Source of the DNA: Clitopilus passeckerianus
Taxonomy: Eukaryota > Basidiomycota > Agaricomycetes > Agaricales > Entolomataceae
Length of the DNA stretch: 64,000 nucleotides
Assembly (NCBI GenBank): GCA_944990035.1
Contig: CALYLX010000145.1
Coordinates: 1,116,001 to 1,180,000, forward strand
Direction of reading: 5' to 3'
Shown: positions 43,043 through 54,659 of the stretch, in pieces
Layout of the letters: each line of letters starts with the position of its first letter
Position numbering within the stretch: position 1 is the first letter of the stretch
Notes under the pieces: generated by a model
What the model was told of the DNA's origin: nothing
What the model saw: only the letters and a program-made list of their open reading frames with translations
Database searches by the model: none
Program-made: the position numbers and the translations under genes

Positions 43043-44217
43043 ATGCCAGGAATACTCCGCCAACCGATCCCGTCTATTAGCCTTCCTTTGCTTAGTTCCC
43101 CACCGTTAGCGAGTGCAGAGAACGCGAGATTGAGAGGCAAACAGGCTCGAGTAAGTAGTTGTATGCGCGTCAACCACGTCCTGGTGTCTAATGTAGTCCA
43201 TCCAATAGCCCCTCCCGCCGAAAGCGTCGAAGAAGAAGAAGAAGAAAAACGCGTCTAAACCTCAGGACCAAGCTCATCATCCTGTGTATTCACAGTCTCC
43301 GCCATACACCCCTTCTTCACCGTACACATATCATGTGAGTAGCTATATGCGCGTTACGCACTAACTAACGAGGGGCTAACGAACGTCTCACTATAGGATC
43401 GATGGTACCAATCATATGCCCATAATCCGAGCTGGACAGTTCCTGTCCAGGGGAAGGGTTACTCAGAGCGGGTACGTACCCCACCGCTTAGACCGGCAGT
43501 TTTAATGCATATACATTCACTAGGTCGCTACACCCTGGCATTACGAACATCAGACGTCTTCAACTGAATCCCTAAACGGTTGGACTCCGTGGACATCCTG
43601 GCAGAGGGCGCATGCAAACTCCGATAGATATCGTGATCCGTACAAGGTACCGCCGGCTTGTCCTTGTGGCGCGTTTGTATCTGATTTATTTCCTTTAGGG
43701 GAGAACCTTTGAAGCTGTGCCCGTAACGAGCCTCAATCTCGAGGATCACTACACCACTCACCAGAATGCCCAGAAGACGCAAAACCGGGCGCAGTCAACC
43801 CAGAAGGTATCAGCTCAACCAACAGACGACGGCGTCCGCGTGAAACCCCGGAAGCCAGCTGAATTGCCGAATGACGGTATCCGCGTGAAGGCAGTCAAGT
43901 TCGACGACAATCTGCCTGTTCGACACGCTCAAGACCCATCGGCCTATCGTTGTGTCAACTGTTCCTCGCCCGCAGGTCAAACCAGCTCCTCAGGTTCCAA
44001 AAGTAGTCGAGCATCACCCCCATCCGAGAAGCCGCAGGAATGGTTCGACTCTGACCGCTCTTACATCGAGGCCAAAGGCTTGGGACCGGCCGTTGCGCGG
44101 GGACTTGCACACTATCCACCAACTCCCCATCCTTCTCCTGCTAGTTCACGTCCCCAAAGTGATCAGAGTTCGGTCAGATCATGGGATTCTGAATGGAAGA
44201 TGAGGCATCTTTGCTAG
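43043..44217 (+). CDS. Orphan protein, five exons, Pro/Tyr-rich
   Basis: Not recognised. Five exons (43043-43150, 43209-43334, 43397-43471, 43524-43646, 43699-44217), each a multiple of three, give 316 aa with all four introns in phase 0 and standard GT..AG ends. The fit makes the model convincing. Start MPGILRQPIPSISLPLL. Exon 2 has a run of lysines (PPKASKKKKKKNASK), a likely nuclear signal, then SQSPPYTPSSPYTY. Exons 3 and 4 are rich in Trp and Tyr (DRWYQSYAHNPSW, TPWTSWQ). The last exon has a repeated word, DGVRVKPRK / DGIRVKAVK, a CVNC pair and a Ser/Pro-rich tail. Probably largely disordered. Function unknown. Confidence 0.75.
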
Positions 44218-44644
44218 GTAACTCTTTGTCTTCTTCAGATTGCAAAGAACCTAAGCTGACAATCTGTGCGGATTCTCAATATTTACTATGTTTCATCACT
44301 GGGCAGATAGGCAATTTCCGATACCTTGCACTTTTTTAATGACTCCAAACCATCAATAAGTTAATTTCTATTCTACTCAACAAAGGACGAAACCGTAACG
44401 CATAGCATAAGCATCCTCCTGTATCCTGTACTCTCGTAATGCATAATGACTCGACGACCAGAGAATTCCAGTGCAATTGAGTCGAATCGACATCCCGACC
44501 GACAAGGACCGGCCTCGGCTCCGGGAGCGAGTTGACATTTCCGGTGGCGATGCTGTGGCTGAGTCAGCCCCTTGGGTTATTTATCCTTCGAGCGCCTGCT
44601 TTTGAACTTTCAAGTTTTCATACCGCCTCGCCGCCGAGTATTGC
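44218..44644. other. Intergenic / promoter of the NFX1-like gene
   Basis: No ORF beyond a shadow frame at 44532-44900. Nothing recognised. Confidence 0.4.
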
Positions 44645-47600
44645 ATGGAAGGACCGTCAGCGACGACTTCTACAACGAACCAAGCTACAGCAGGATCTAA
44701 TACTGCAGCCTCTGCCGCTTCACAGCCTCGCAAGCCTCGACCAAATAGACCAAGGAATAACCCACCTAGACAAGGCGATAACCCAGATGGATCTGAGAAT
44801 CCTGGGCGACAGCGCAGGTCTCCTAGAACCAGGCCAGATGGTCAGGCAACTCCACAGAGTGCCGCAGGAGCCGATGCTGCTGCAAGTAACGCTGGAGTAG
44901 GCGGACCAGCCCGCAGGAGAAATCCAAAGCCTCGTCAGCAGCAGAACGCTGATTCAGCTGGGAATAACCCTGATTCCCAAACAACTACTCGACCTGGAGG
45001 TTTGGGACCTCCCAGAAAGCGTGGTGCGAAGTTTAATCCTGGGTTGACTGAATCTACGCCAGTGCCAGTACGTCAGGAAGGATCTTCCTCGAAGCCTCGA
45101 CGAAATCGTTACAGGAACGATGCAGCTGGACAATCTGAAGCTGCGAATATTGAAGGAGACGATCTTGCATCTACTCTTGCTCGCGCACTCAAGACGCCAC
45201 CTTATCCCGATTGCCCGATTTGTTTCTCTTCGATTCATCCAGCACAGCGGACCTGGTCGTGTTCGCCTTCTATTCCTGTGATGGCCTCAGAAGGTCAAGA
45301 AGGGGAGGAACAGCAATATTGCTGGACGACTTTCATACGAAGTGCATTGGAGAGTGGGCTATGAAGAGTGTCAAGGCCGTTGAGGAGGCGTGGAGGGTTA
45401 GGGGCGAAGCAGGCAGGAAGGGGGACTGGAGGTGTCCTGGGTGCCAGGGAAGAGGGAAGTTGTGCCTTCTGGGTACTGGTAAGTGTTCTCATCACTTTCG
45501 GATAGAAAGATGCTTATAACTTATAACTTCACTTTCATCTAGGTGTTTCTGCGGTTCTACAGCAGATCCTAAACCTCCTCGTATTGCCACGCCTCACTCG
45601 TGCGGAAACCCTTGCTCGCGAGTACGCGCAAGCGGATGTGGCCATTCATGTCCACTGAATTGCCATCCTGGCCCATGTCCCCCATGTCAAGTCACGACAC
45701 GACTGCAGTGCTACTGCCCCAGGAACAAAGTGATTGCTTTCCGATGTGGAGTGGATAAAAGGCGGGGAAATTTGGGAAAGAGGAACCTGTCCTGTGGTGA
45801 AGTTTGTATCCGGCCCTTGGGCTGTGGGCAACACTTCTGCGAACGACTTTGTCATGAAGGCGATTGTGGAGATTGCCCCGTGAAGGAGGAAGTGAGGTGT
45901 TATTGCGGCAAAGAAACGAAGGAGGTTGCTTGCGGATGGGGAGAGAAGATCGACTGTCTAGACACCGGCAAGGAAGAGAGTTGGGTTGGACGATGGAAGT
46001 GCGATCACCCTTGTGAACGGTACGTAATAGTTGCTGAACATGCAGTCCCAAACCCTGACGCTAACTTGCTGCGAAATTCTAGGCCACATGACTGTGCCGT
46101 ACATCCCTGTGCAAAGCCTTGCCATCCTCCCCACCCACCATCGCCATGCCCCTTGTCACCTGAGAAGGTTACTCACTGCCCCTGTGGGCTATGTCCCATT
46201 TCTCGCTCTCCGAATGGTCCTCTTCCTGATACCACGCCCCAAACATTCCCAGCCCGCCAGAAGTGTACCGATCCTATACCCACCTGCAAGTCGCCTTGCA
46301 ACAAGTTCCTACCCGGTTGCGGTCATCAGTGTGTGGCATCGTGCCACGAGGGATCATGTCCTCCATGCACAGTACCTCTCATCCGCCCCTGTCGTTGTAC
46401 CGCAACGACCAAGAGCATCAAATGCTACGAACTCCGTTCTCTTGAAGGAGGTGGAGAAAAGGAGGTGGAGATTCTCTGCGACAAGCCGTGTGCTGCGTTC
46501 AGAGCTTGCGGAAAGCACCAGTGCCGACGGTTGTGCTGCCCGTTGGCTGCATTGGCTACTGCTACTGGTGGTAAGAAGGGCAAAAGGAGAGCAGGAGCAC
46601 CAAGTGGGATGGAGACGCCATCGTCAGGGATTGGAGAGGAACGAGGCGGATTGCATGAATGTGATCTGGTCTGTGGCAAGCCTCTGAGTTGCGGGTTGCA
46701 CAGATGCGAAGAGAAGGACCATAGGAACCCTTGTCCTCCTTGTCTGAGGAGCTCGTTTGAAGAGGTAAGAATCCAGATTTTAACTGGATGCTCATTCATG
46801 AGGCTGACTATTTTCACAGCTAGTATGCTTCTGCAGTCGAACAGTCCTTGAGCCACCCATCCCATGCGGAACGACTATTCAAGGTGTCTGCCACTACCCC
46901 TGCCCACGAGCTGAACCTCCTTGTGGACACCCCAAAGTTCCGCATGCCTGCCACGAGGAACCCCAACCATGCCCTCCTTGCCCACATCTCACCACGAAAT
47001 TGTGCGCATGTGGAAAGAAGGAAATGACGAACCAAAGATGTGCTCTGGAGAGGGAGAAAGTCAGTTGTGGCGAGAAGTGTGGCAAACTCCTGAAATGCGG
47101 CGGACATGTTTGCGAGAGGACATGCCATACTGGCGATTGCGGAGATTGTACGAAGGTCTGCGGGAAGGCGAGGAAGCTATGGTGGGTCTCTTTCTGCCGC
47201 TGCCTACCGTTCATATTGCTGACTTCAGTTCTTCCATAGTTTCCCTGCCAACCATCCTTGCACACATCCTTGCCATGCCCCTGCGTCGTGTAGCGAGGAT
47301 GCTCCATGCATATCACTCGTCATCCTAGCTTGTCCATGTGGCCGAATCCAACGTTCGGTTGCCTGCGGTCGCTCGGGCTCCAACCCGTCGGGACCATCTT
47401 ATGTCCAGCAGACACCAAAGTGCAACACGGAATGCTCGATTGCAGAACGGAATGCACGACTTGCAGCTGCATTGGGTGTTACTAGGAGTCCGCGAGAGGG
47501 TCATTAATGGCGAAGTGAGGTACAATGATGACCTCGTCAAGTTTGCCAAGGAGGACTCCAAATTCCTTACCCTAGTCGAGAAGGCTTTAGAGGATTTCGT

Positions 47601-48191
47601 TGGTAGCTCCAAGCCAGCCCAGATTCTACCTACCATGCCTCCAGAAAGGAGGAAGTTTGTGCACGATGTACGTTTGTTTCTCTTGTTACTATGGCTGAAT
47701 CTCACTACTTCGATTAGCTTGCAACACTCTATCGCATGGACACACAGATGCTAGATCAGGAACCACATCGAAGCGTTCGTCTCCTGCGCCGCGCAGATAC
47801 TCGTACACCCTACCCAACCCTTTCATCCTTCATCGCCACTTCAGCACCTGGACCCAGTCTCGGGAAACTGGCTGATCTAAGAAGTGGAACGAATTCACCA
47901 GCCTGGAGATCCAGCGGAAGTATGGCCACTAAGGTTGCCTCTCCTTCTCCTACACCTGCAAGAACTGGTACTCCACACCGTCCGGCGTGGGGCGCAGCGA
48001 CTCCTACAGTATCTACAAGTCTCCCCACCGGAACATCGGCTTCAGCTGCTACCACCTCTGCTCCAACTGAGGGCAGGTCTAGACCACATACTCCTTCAGT
48101 AGTTCCCTCCGCTACGACACTACATACTCCGGCTGAGGGGCAGGTTCAGTCGCCTGTCAATGTCCCTGACGATTGGGAAGATGAAGCCTGA
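44645..48191 (+). CDS. NFX1-type zinc-finger protein (FAP1-like), three apparent indels
   Basis: Start ATG 44645. The N-terminal about 180 residues are basic and low-complexity. Then a RING-like finger CPICFSSIHPAQRTWSC...FHTKCIGEWA...CPGC, followed by a long series of NFX1 fingers (CGHSCPLNCHPGPCPPC, CGQHFCERLCHEGDCGDC, CGHQCVASCHEGSCPPC, CGKHQCRRLCC, CGLHRCEEKDH, CGGHVCERTCHTGDCGDC). It ends with an R3H-like region (FVGSSKPAQILPTMPPERR) and a Ser/Thr/Pro tail ending DDWEDEA at 48191. The frame breaks at about 45332 (TTF|HTKC), about 45447 (G-run) and about 47484 (ACTAGGA, one extra base). Each single-base change restores the family sequence. The family comprises transcription regulators/ubiquitin ligases. 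I treat the breaks as probable consensus errors. Confidence 0.85.
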
Positions 48192-48440
48192 TGATATCCT
48201 GTAGTCGTCCGCACAGCACTATTACTGCTAGAAGAACCTAGATCTGATATCCTGTGACATGTACTAGTTAGATAGAGCAATTCAGTCTCTGATTCTTGAT
48301 CATGAGCGAAATCAGCTCAATCGCAAGCTCAGTGTGACAAGCATATCTCCCATTTGCCAAGAACCGCAGAACTTGCATGCATTGCATAATGCGCCACCTA
48401 AAGACCACAGGATCATGTGACTAGTGCACCCTAAAAGGGA
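48192..48440. other. Spacer between the NFX1-like and Hsp20 genes
   Basis: No coding or RNA feature recognised. Confidence 0.4.
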
Positions 48441-48450
48441 GTTCTAGAAT
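48441..48450 (+). promoter_or_regulatory. Heat-shock element
   Basis: GTTCTAGAAT contains the inverted nTTCnnGAAn unit bound by heat-shock factor, 190 bp upstream of the Hsp20 start. A TATATATAAG box lies between them at about 48560-48569. Site match and location agree with heat induction. Confidence 0.6.
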
Positions 48451-48631
48451 TTGCTCATGTGTTTCCACTCCAGACCGGAATAGTCTCGAGCACCACAGAA
48501 AGGTATGCGGGTTTTGTCAATTGTGACGCAACATTGGGTGCAAGTACGCAGGCCATGAATATATATAAGACTGAGACCTGACTGTGCTGGCGGTTCATCG
48601 TCTTGCGTCTGTACAAAGTCCATCCGCACTC

Positions 48632-49222
48632 ATGTCTTTCTATTATTACGAACCGAATTACGACTTGGACCGCATTTTTGAGGACGCCTTCGGTGAAAGT
48701 GGACGTGCCAGTCGAGGTGGGCGTCGCCGCATCGGTGATGGAGGCAATACCGAAAATGTTGTAGCTCGTGCCTTCCGTCCTTCGTAAGTATCTGTATCTC
48801 GTGTAAATAATCCAGTATCCTCTATTCTTGGAACTAACGAACACCCTTAGTATGGACTTGCACGAAAATAAGGAAAATAACACGGTTACTGCAACCTTCG
48901 AGCTTCCTGGAGTAAAGAAGGAAGATGTCAACATTGACTTGCACAACGGCCGATTGACAGTCAGCGCGGAGACAAAGATTTCAAGTGACCACGATGAAAG
49001 TGGATATGCCTTAAGAGAAAGAAAGTATGGGAAATTCTCAAGGACTTTGCAGCTTCCTCAAGGTGTCAAGGTTCGTCTGTGACGCGACATGACTTCTCTT
49101 CCGTTGTTCACATAGAATCACAGGACGATGCAATTACGGCGAAGATGGAAAATGGGGTTTTGACGGTGACATTCCCCAAAGTTACGCCCGAGATGGAGCA
49201 TAAGAGGGTCACCGTATCTTAA
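48632..49222 (+). CDS. Small heat-shock protein, Hsp20 / alpha-crystallin family
   Basis: ATP-independent chaperone that holds unfolding proteins. Exons 48632-48783, 48851-49070 and 49124-49222 sum to 156 codons plus stop. Start MSFYYYEPNYDLDRIFEDAF. The alpha-crystallin domain runs from MDLHENKENNTVTATFELPG through VNIDLHNGRLTVSAETK and YGKFSRTLQLPQGV to AKMENGVLTVTFPK. The last contains GVL, the beta-8 strand before the C-terminal extension ending HKRVTVS. The typical I/L-x-I/V anchor is not obvious beyond VTV. An HSE and a TATA box lie upstream. Cytosolic, intact. Confidence 0.93.
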
Positions 49223-50188
49223 TTATCTCAGCTCGAATCGAACTTGTAATTGTAAAATACGTCAATGATTGCACCGTTTTATAGCTTAAAATGCAGGATA
49301 AGAACCGGGAACTGCCATCATCTAGTAATAAATGACCAACAATAGACCTTTCGGCTTCCATCTATGCCTTCCCTCGAACTCCTCATGGGGGACTCTGCCA
49401 GTGGGCTATGCTCACTGGAGGCAACCATATCTCTACCAACTATTATACAATGATCAAGGATTTCTGATCTTCGGGAATTTGGTAGGACCCCTATAGAACG
49501 CCCTTCCAGCTCTCGCTTCGGAGAGGTGGCCCAGGCGTCCATTAGATATATTCCTCAGGTTTCTATAGTTTCTTTGGCTTAACTTCCGATCTGGCTTCTT
49601 ATGGCTGTTCAGGTTAGCATGATATACTTCAGACGACGGGCCGAACTTGATCCATCGAAACAATTCAATGCGAGATGATGAGAGGTTCAAGGTCACGCCC
49701 AAGGTCCATATGTTTATCTGGCTTCTGCGGCACGGGCTCAGAAACGCTGTGAACAACACCTTCAATCTCTTCCTTATCCTTGGGCCACTCGATATGCCTG
49801 CCACTCCTCAAGTATGAGCAAGCATCTATAAAGCAGCTGGATACTGGGAGACATGTCCTACTTTGCCATGTCGTCTCACAATCGTCTTAGATGGTTGGAT
49901 GCATAGGAATTACTCCTCCGTCCGCCTTATCATTGTTGATCAAATGGATGCCCCCGAAGGAGGGTGTACGACGGTCAGCCTATACAACTTTGGCGAGAAT
50001 ATCTTGGTCTACAACCTATAGCAGGCTCTTTGGGTCCGCGGACCAATCGAGTGTCTCGAACCTGTGATCTGGTCGACATCGGATCCTGAGATCAAGGGTC
50101 AATTGAATCTCGAATCTGTTATCATCATGGTCAGCTCAGGTGAGCCAACCTCCGACTCACTTCAGCTCGAAGAGCTGAAAATAACTCT
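49223..50188. other. No recognisable gene
   Basis: A minus-strand ORF at 49454-49804 and scattered short frames only. Could hold an unrecognised 5' exon of the next gene. Confidence 0.4.
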
Positions 50189-51013
50189 ATGGGCTCCCTC
50201 AATGTCGAGATCGCAGAAGGTGAAACATTGCCGCCTCTCTTAGTAACATTACGACTTTCTTCTCGCAGAAGCCCGTATTCAAACTGGAAAGTGTACAAGC
50301 TCAGTTACACCGCAACTCCCGGAGGCACTGTTCTTTATGATCATCACTTTCCTTGCACCTCCAACGATCATGGCATCTTTATAGTGCTCGCTCCCTTTCA
50401 GCGCCTCACCGACCAGGAGATTTGGGCTTCAATCCCAGTCTTGGTTCATGAAGATCATCCCGCCGATCGCATGCCCTTGACTTACCCATTCTGCCTATTT
50501 TCTCTTACTAACGTCCACCATTTGTGGACCCTCCAAAGGATTTTCCGGAGAATATTCCTCCATTTATCGTTCAGCCGCCGGCTACCTTCGTACGGAACCA
50601 AGCTGTTGCGTACAGCGTTGGTCCGCAAATCATGGGCCTTTGCTATTAATATATATTTCGAAGTATTCATGGACTCGTACCCTCCCCTTCATAGGTTTGA
50701 TCGCATCGTGGCCACTTTGTGGAAGCGACGAGACCTAGTGCCTTATATTCGACATTTTGATGTCCAAAGCCTAGGCTGGCCGTTTGCTCCTCAGGGGTAT
50801 TTGCAGCAGTGTCACATTCTCTTCCACATCGCCACCTCTCTCCACACCCTTACCATCCATTATGGCATGCTATACGCGTCAAGTCAAGTCCTAGCGAAAC
50901 TTCCAACGTTGAAGTCTTCACATGCACGACTGGCGATATTGGATCAGCTTGCCATGTCAGCATGGTGCGGCACGTTATCCAAGGCTGGGAGAAACCACGC
51001 CAATTACGGTTGA
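50189..51013 (+). CDS. Hypothetical protein, 274 aa
   Basis: Not recognised. Single open frame from MGSLNVEIAEGETLPPLL to a stop at 51013. It has aromatic and leucine-rich segments (LSFSRRLPSY, LVPYIRHFDVQSLGWPFA, LFHIATSLHTLTIHYG) like those in fungal F-box/LRR proteins, but no F-box is seen. Further open stretches to 51343 and 51613 in other frames suggest more exons or a broken gene. The true 5' and 3' ends are unsure. Confidence 0.4.
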   Translation: MGSLNVEIAEGETLPPLLVTLRLSSRRSPYSNWKVYKLSYTATPGGTVLYDHHFPCTSNDHGIFIVLAPFQRLTDQEIWASIPVLVHEDHPADRMPLTYPFCLFSLTNVHHLWTLQRIFRRIFLHLSFSRRLPSYGTKLLRTALVRKSWAFAINIYFEVFMDSYPPLHRFDRIVATLWKRRDLVPYIRHFDVQSLGWPFAPQGYLQQCHILFHIATSLHTLTIHYGMLYASSQVLAKLPTLKSSHARLAILDQLAMSAWCGTLSKAGRNHANYG

Positions 51014-52003
51014 CATTTGGGTATAGTAACACCACTAGTGAGCTGGAGTAAGTTGAAGAATCACAGATCAATGGCAACCAATACCGACACTATTTTTCGG
51101 CAAACAGGTTGCGCCTCCAACTTACAGCTTGGAGTCGCTTACGTTGGTAGATTGTTGGCTGGGAGACAGCCGGCTGCCACTCTTTCTCGCAAGGTCAACC
51201 TCTCGGCTTCGAGTCCTGAAGCTCGATTCTGCGAGAGGAGTCTCCAAGGGCGATTGCCTTCTCCGTTTGGACGCTTGGAGTGGGTGATTGGAGGAATTAT
51301 CCATCTTTACTGGGTCTATCGACGATTACGAGGAGGGCGATAGTTCCCACTAGAAACTGTCCTCCCGCAAATGCTTATGCTGAGAACGATTGTCCTGAGT
51401 GACCGATTTCTCACACCTGATGCAATATCAAGGAAGTCTTTTGTCCAAGGATCTATAGTGGGTACATTAACGGTCAAAGACGCGATGATGAACTGTTTTG
51501 AAGGAGATGTTCAATCATTATTAGAAACTACTTTGACGGAAGGTGGTTGGAAGAGTGTCAAGCTATATACACAGGCGGGGGAAAGGGACTGGCCTCGCAG
51601 GGAGGATATATGAAAGGGATTCAACGAAATTGCAAAAGAGGAAGAAATAGAATTCGTATTGAGGCCTGTCGAGCGGTACGAGGAGGTGCCTTGGAATTAG
51701 TAGTAGTAATATGAACTTATCTTGAAGTAAATACTTCGTTACATGGCTGTTAATTAGTGCGGGAGGCTGGCGATGCGTGACAAAGCTAAGCTCATGCATT
51801 AGTCCGTAGTCTAGATGGATGCCCGTGTGAAGACAGTCGGTCCAGGGTTAGTCTAGGTGGAAGTCGCTGCTGAGGCAGACGCGAAACGCGTCTGAGCCTG
51901 CCCTAAATGAGTGCCATCAACTCGTGGTGGTTGAACTCCATCCTGCCGCGATATAACCAATGGCAACGCTTTTGTCCGATACTTTGGCGAATCTCACCGT
52001 TTT
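51014..52003. other. Uncertain region
   Basis: ORFs at 51017-51343 and 51371-51613 may be 3' exons of the preceding gene (the latter ends GERDWPRREDI). The rest shows nothing. Confidence 0.3.
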
Positions 52004-52935
52004 GTGCTTCAGGGCTCTTTGCTAACATCCATGTTACTCACAAAGACCTCAACAATTCCGCAACCTTCGTTCACGCAACAGAAGGATTTGGATCTCAATG
52101 CCGTCACTAAATCCTCCTCGAGTGGCTTGGGATACATTCTATTTCCACCTGAAGGTCAACGCTCGACTTATAACCGGCTTCTCGAACGGAAACAATATGT
52201 GCAAGCTCTCAGAGAGGAGCGGAAGGCTCAGGAAGCAGAGGTTGAGTTGAAGGCTAACGAGGAAGCCGACACTCAATGGGCCGCACGACAACAGAAAGAA
52301 CTCGAGTCACGCATGCAACGGCTGAAGTTGGAGGAAGAAGAGGCTCGCAGAGGCGAGGAGTCCTGGGTGAGGTGTGGTGGCGTGTTGAGGACAAGGAAGG
52401 GAAGAGGGACTGGGAGAGGACGAGGAAAGTGAAAGCAGAGTTGGAGCTGAGGGACAAGGAGGAAGCTCTCGTAAAGCGGTGGCACGACTACGAGAGGCGA
52501 TGGAAGGAACTCCTCCTGTACAAAGGGACGCAGCCGGGGGAGGAAGAAGCTGAATTGACATTTGCCGATATACCGTGGCCCATAGCGCCAGCTCAACCCA
52601 TTGGAACGCAGAAATACCCCAAGATAGAGATCTCCATTACCAGGTACAAGCAGAAGAACGTTGAGCCCAAACCAGAGATCAACTTGTTCTCTATCACAGC
52701 TTCCTCCGTCGAGTCTTTCCTTTTAGCCGACCTCTCGGTACGGAATCGACCTGTGACTCGGAAAGACCGTATACGAGCGTCTTTGCTGCGGTGGCACCCT
52801 GATAAACTCACAGCCATCAGAAGCAGGGTGATCGAGCAGGATAGGGAGAGTGTCGAGCAGGGCATCAAGGTCGTGTTTGGTGTGTTGTCGAGGCTGAATA
52901 ATGCTGACTCGTTAGAGAGGAGTATCCGGAAGTAG
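52004..52935 (+). CDS. NFKBIL1-like protein with J-domain-like C-terminus
   Basis: The N-terminal part (frame from 52004) contains YNRLLERKQYVQALREERKA and a strongly charged coiled coil rich in Glu, Arg and Lys. The frame changes near 52375, explained by a one-base indel in the GGTGAGGTGTGGTGG stretch. The new frame continues WRVEDKEGKRDWERTRK to the end. C-terminal signature: DIPWP, then RIRASLLRWHPDKL followed by a helix ending VLSRLN. This DIPWP...LRWHPDK order is that of NF-kappa-B inhibitor-like 1 and its fungal relatives, whose HPD-containing helix resembles a J domain. Role in fungi unknown. The start codon is not certain. Confidence 0.65.
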
Positions 52936-53770
52936 TACAGCGTGTAAGTCTGCAGCCTCGTGGATGCAGCGTTGGCGGAAATATCCATTGCTTTTAGTGC
53001 GTAGTGCTGTGCGTGCCTATATCCATGTTCTTTTCTCGATTCGATACCCAGTTCCTCACTTCTAAGGCGCATGTACAAAAACTGCTGCCGAACTGCAACA
53101 ATGTTATGGTGGTAAAAATATCTCCACCCTCCTCGCGCTGATGCTTTCTCGTACCCTATCTTCCGCCTCCGCTTGCCTAGGAGGTTATTCAAACTCACCG
53201 ACCACTGAATGTATGGGCTGGGACCGTCAGAACTACGCCCTTGTCTACGGCAAGCAAAGGCTATCTACTGGCAGAGTTGTGATAGGCCCGGACTGCCTCC
53301 AACCTTAGATGCGCTCACCGCCATTAATTTCGGCCGTACTCTCAATGAAACCCCACTGGTCAGAAAATGATAGTCTAATGAGCTTCTTTTGCCGACTTCG
53401 AGAACTTTTCTTCGGGCAACTAGAGTCGATATTTCTACCAGACTTGCTGGGTGACTCCTGACAACCTCGTACGAAGGCTACTTGGCCCTCCGTATAATCC
53501 AGAGAGGTCTGTGACCTGAATTTCTATAAGCGCCTGGGCGTCTATTGATCGAATATTCCAGTGATCATGCTCCCGTCGCGTTTTATGAAGTGAGCTCTCG
53601 TCTCATACCCAATAGATTCGAATCTGGAAAAGGGAGCCTCCTAGAGTCTCTGTCCGCCAATGGCGGTACTACTTTTGGCCATGTTTTCGGTGTGTACTTG
53701 TCGCCGTTGAATGGTGAAGGTGCGTCCTCCCATGGGAACAAGATTTGCCTGGTTCTGGAAGGTATAAAAT
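52936..53770. other. Intergenic
   Basis: Plus-strand frames around 53200-53700 contain many stops; the ORF at 53545-53883 overlaps copy 2 below in another frame. No feature recognised. Confidence 0.4.
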
Positions 53771-54659
53771 ATGCAACACTCTCAGCCTCCGACTTCTCTT
53801 CAACACTTCGCCTTCCCTATTCTCATGGCTTCGAACATCGAAACTGGGTCCGGGAAGACTACGCCTACTTGCACGTCTCCTGAACCACCTCTCACACCGC
53901 AAGGAACTCAACCGCAGCGCCACAACGGCTTTGAAAATGTCAGCTCCCAGTTCAATATGCCAGTCGTCATCGTGGGTCCTCGTACTATGATCATGACCTG
54001 CCCCTGATCTGACGATTCACCGCACCTCAAAGTCAACATTCGCATCTTCGGTCATTGTCGCGTTCCTGTCCCTCGTAAGGGACATAGTCGGTGACACACA
54101 CCCCACCATCTTCGACATCGGCACCCTCTTCTCATTCCTCGCCATGTCACTTCACCTCGCCATCATCATCATTGCCAGCCGTGGTGCGGCCTTGGCCTCA
54201 CTTTACTCGATTGAGCTCAAGCCCGAGGATAAACCCAAGGCTGAAAATCTCCGATTCTACTTTGCTTTATGCGATCAGCTCCAGTTGCTCGCGACTCTAC
54301 TCTTCGTGGTGACTATAGGGGTCCATGTTTTCGTTATCTTCAAGGACTATATTTGGCCTGGAGTCATTTTGTGCTGGAGCATTCTCCTAGCAATTATATT
54401 ATATATGATGGGGTTTGCCGAGGATAGTCTCCTCGTACGGGACTTTAAATGGATGAAGACGAAATACCTGGAGTGGCGCTCACGACCAAAGGCCTCAAGG
54501 CGGCAGCAGACAAATGCACCCGAGGCCCAACGATCTCAAGGCTACCGCTCTGTTTCGTCCTTTTCGTTTACGATGGTTGCTTACTACGTTATTGCACCTG
54601 CCATATGCCTACCTGATTGCACTCTACTTCGACTCGCATACTCTTCTAGTATACAATAA
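53771..54659 (+). CDS. Four-TM membrane protein, copy 2 (possibly degenerate)
   Basis: Paralogue of the gene at 40694-41943. Exon 1 from 53771 (or an ATG at 53816, MASNIETGSG) includes NVSSQFNMPVVIV. After an intron or break at about 53970-54030 the frame resumes STFASSVIVAFLSLVRDIVG, FDIGTLFSFLAMSLHLAIIIIA, ASRGAALASLYSI, LQLLATLLFVVTIGVHVFVIF, and VILCWSILLAIILYMMGF. It ends in a basic tail (KASRRQQTNAPEAQ...) and a hydrophobic extension to 54659. The four spans match copy 1 in order and spacing, but the N-terminal soluble domain is much shorter and the join near 54000 is unclear. Possibly a frameshifted copy. Confidence 0.6.
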
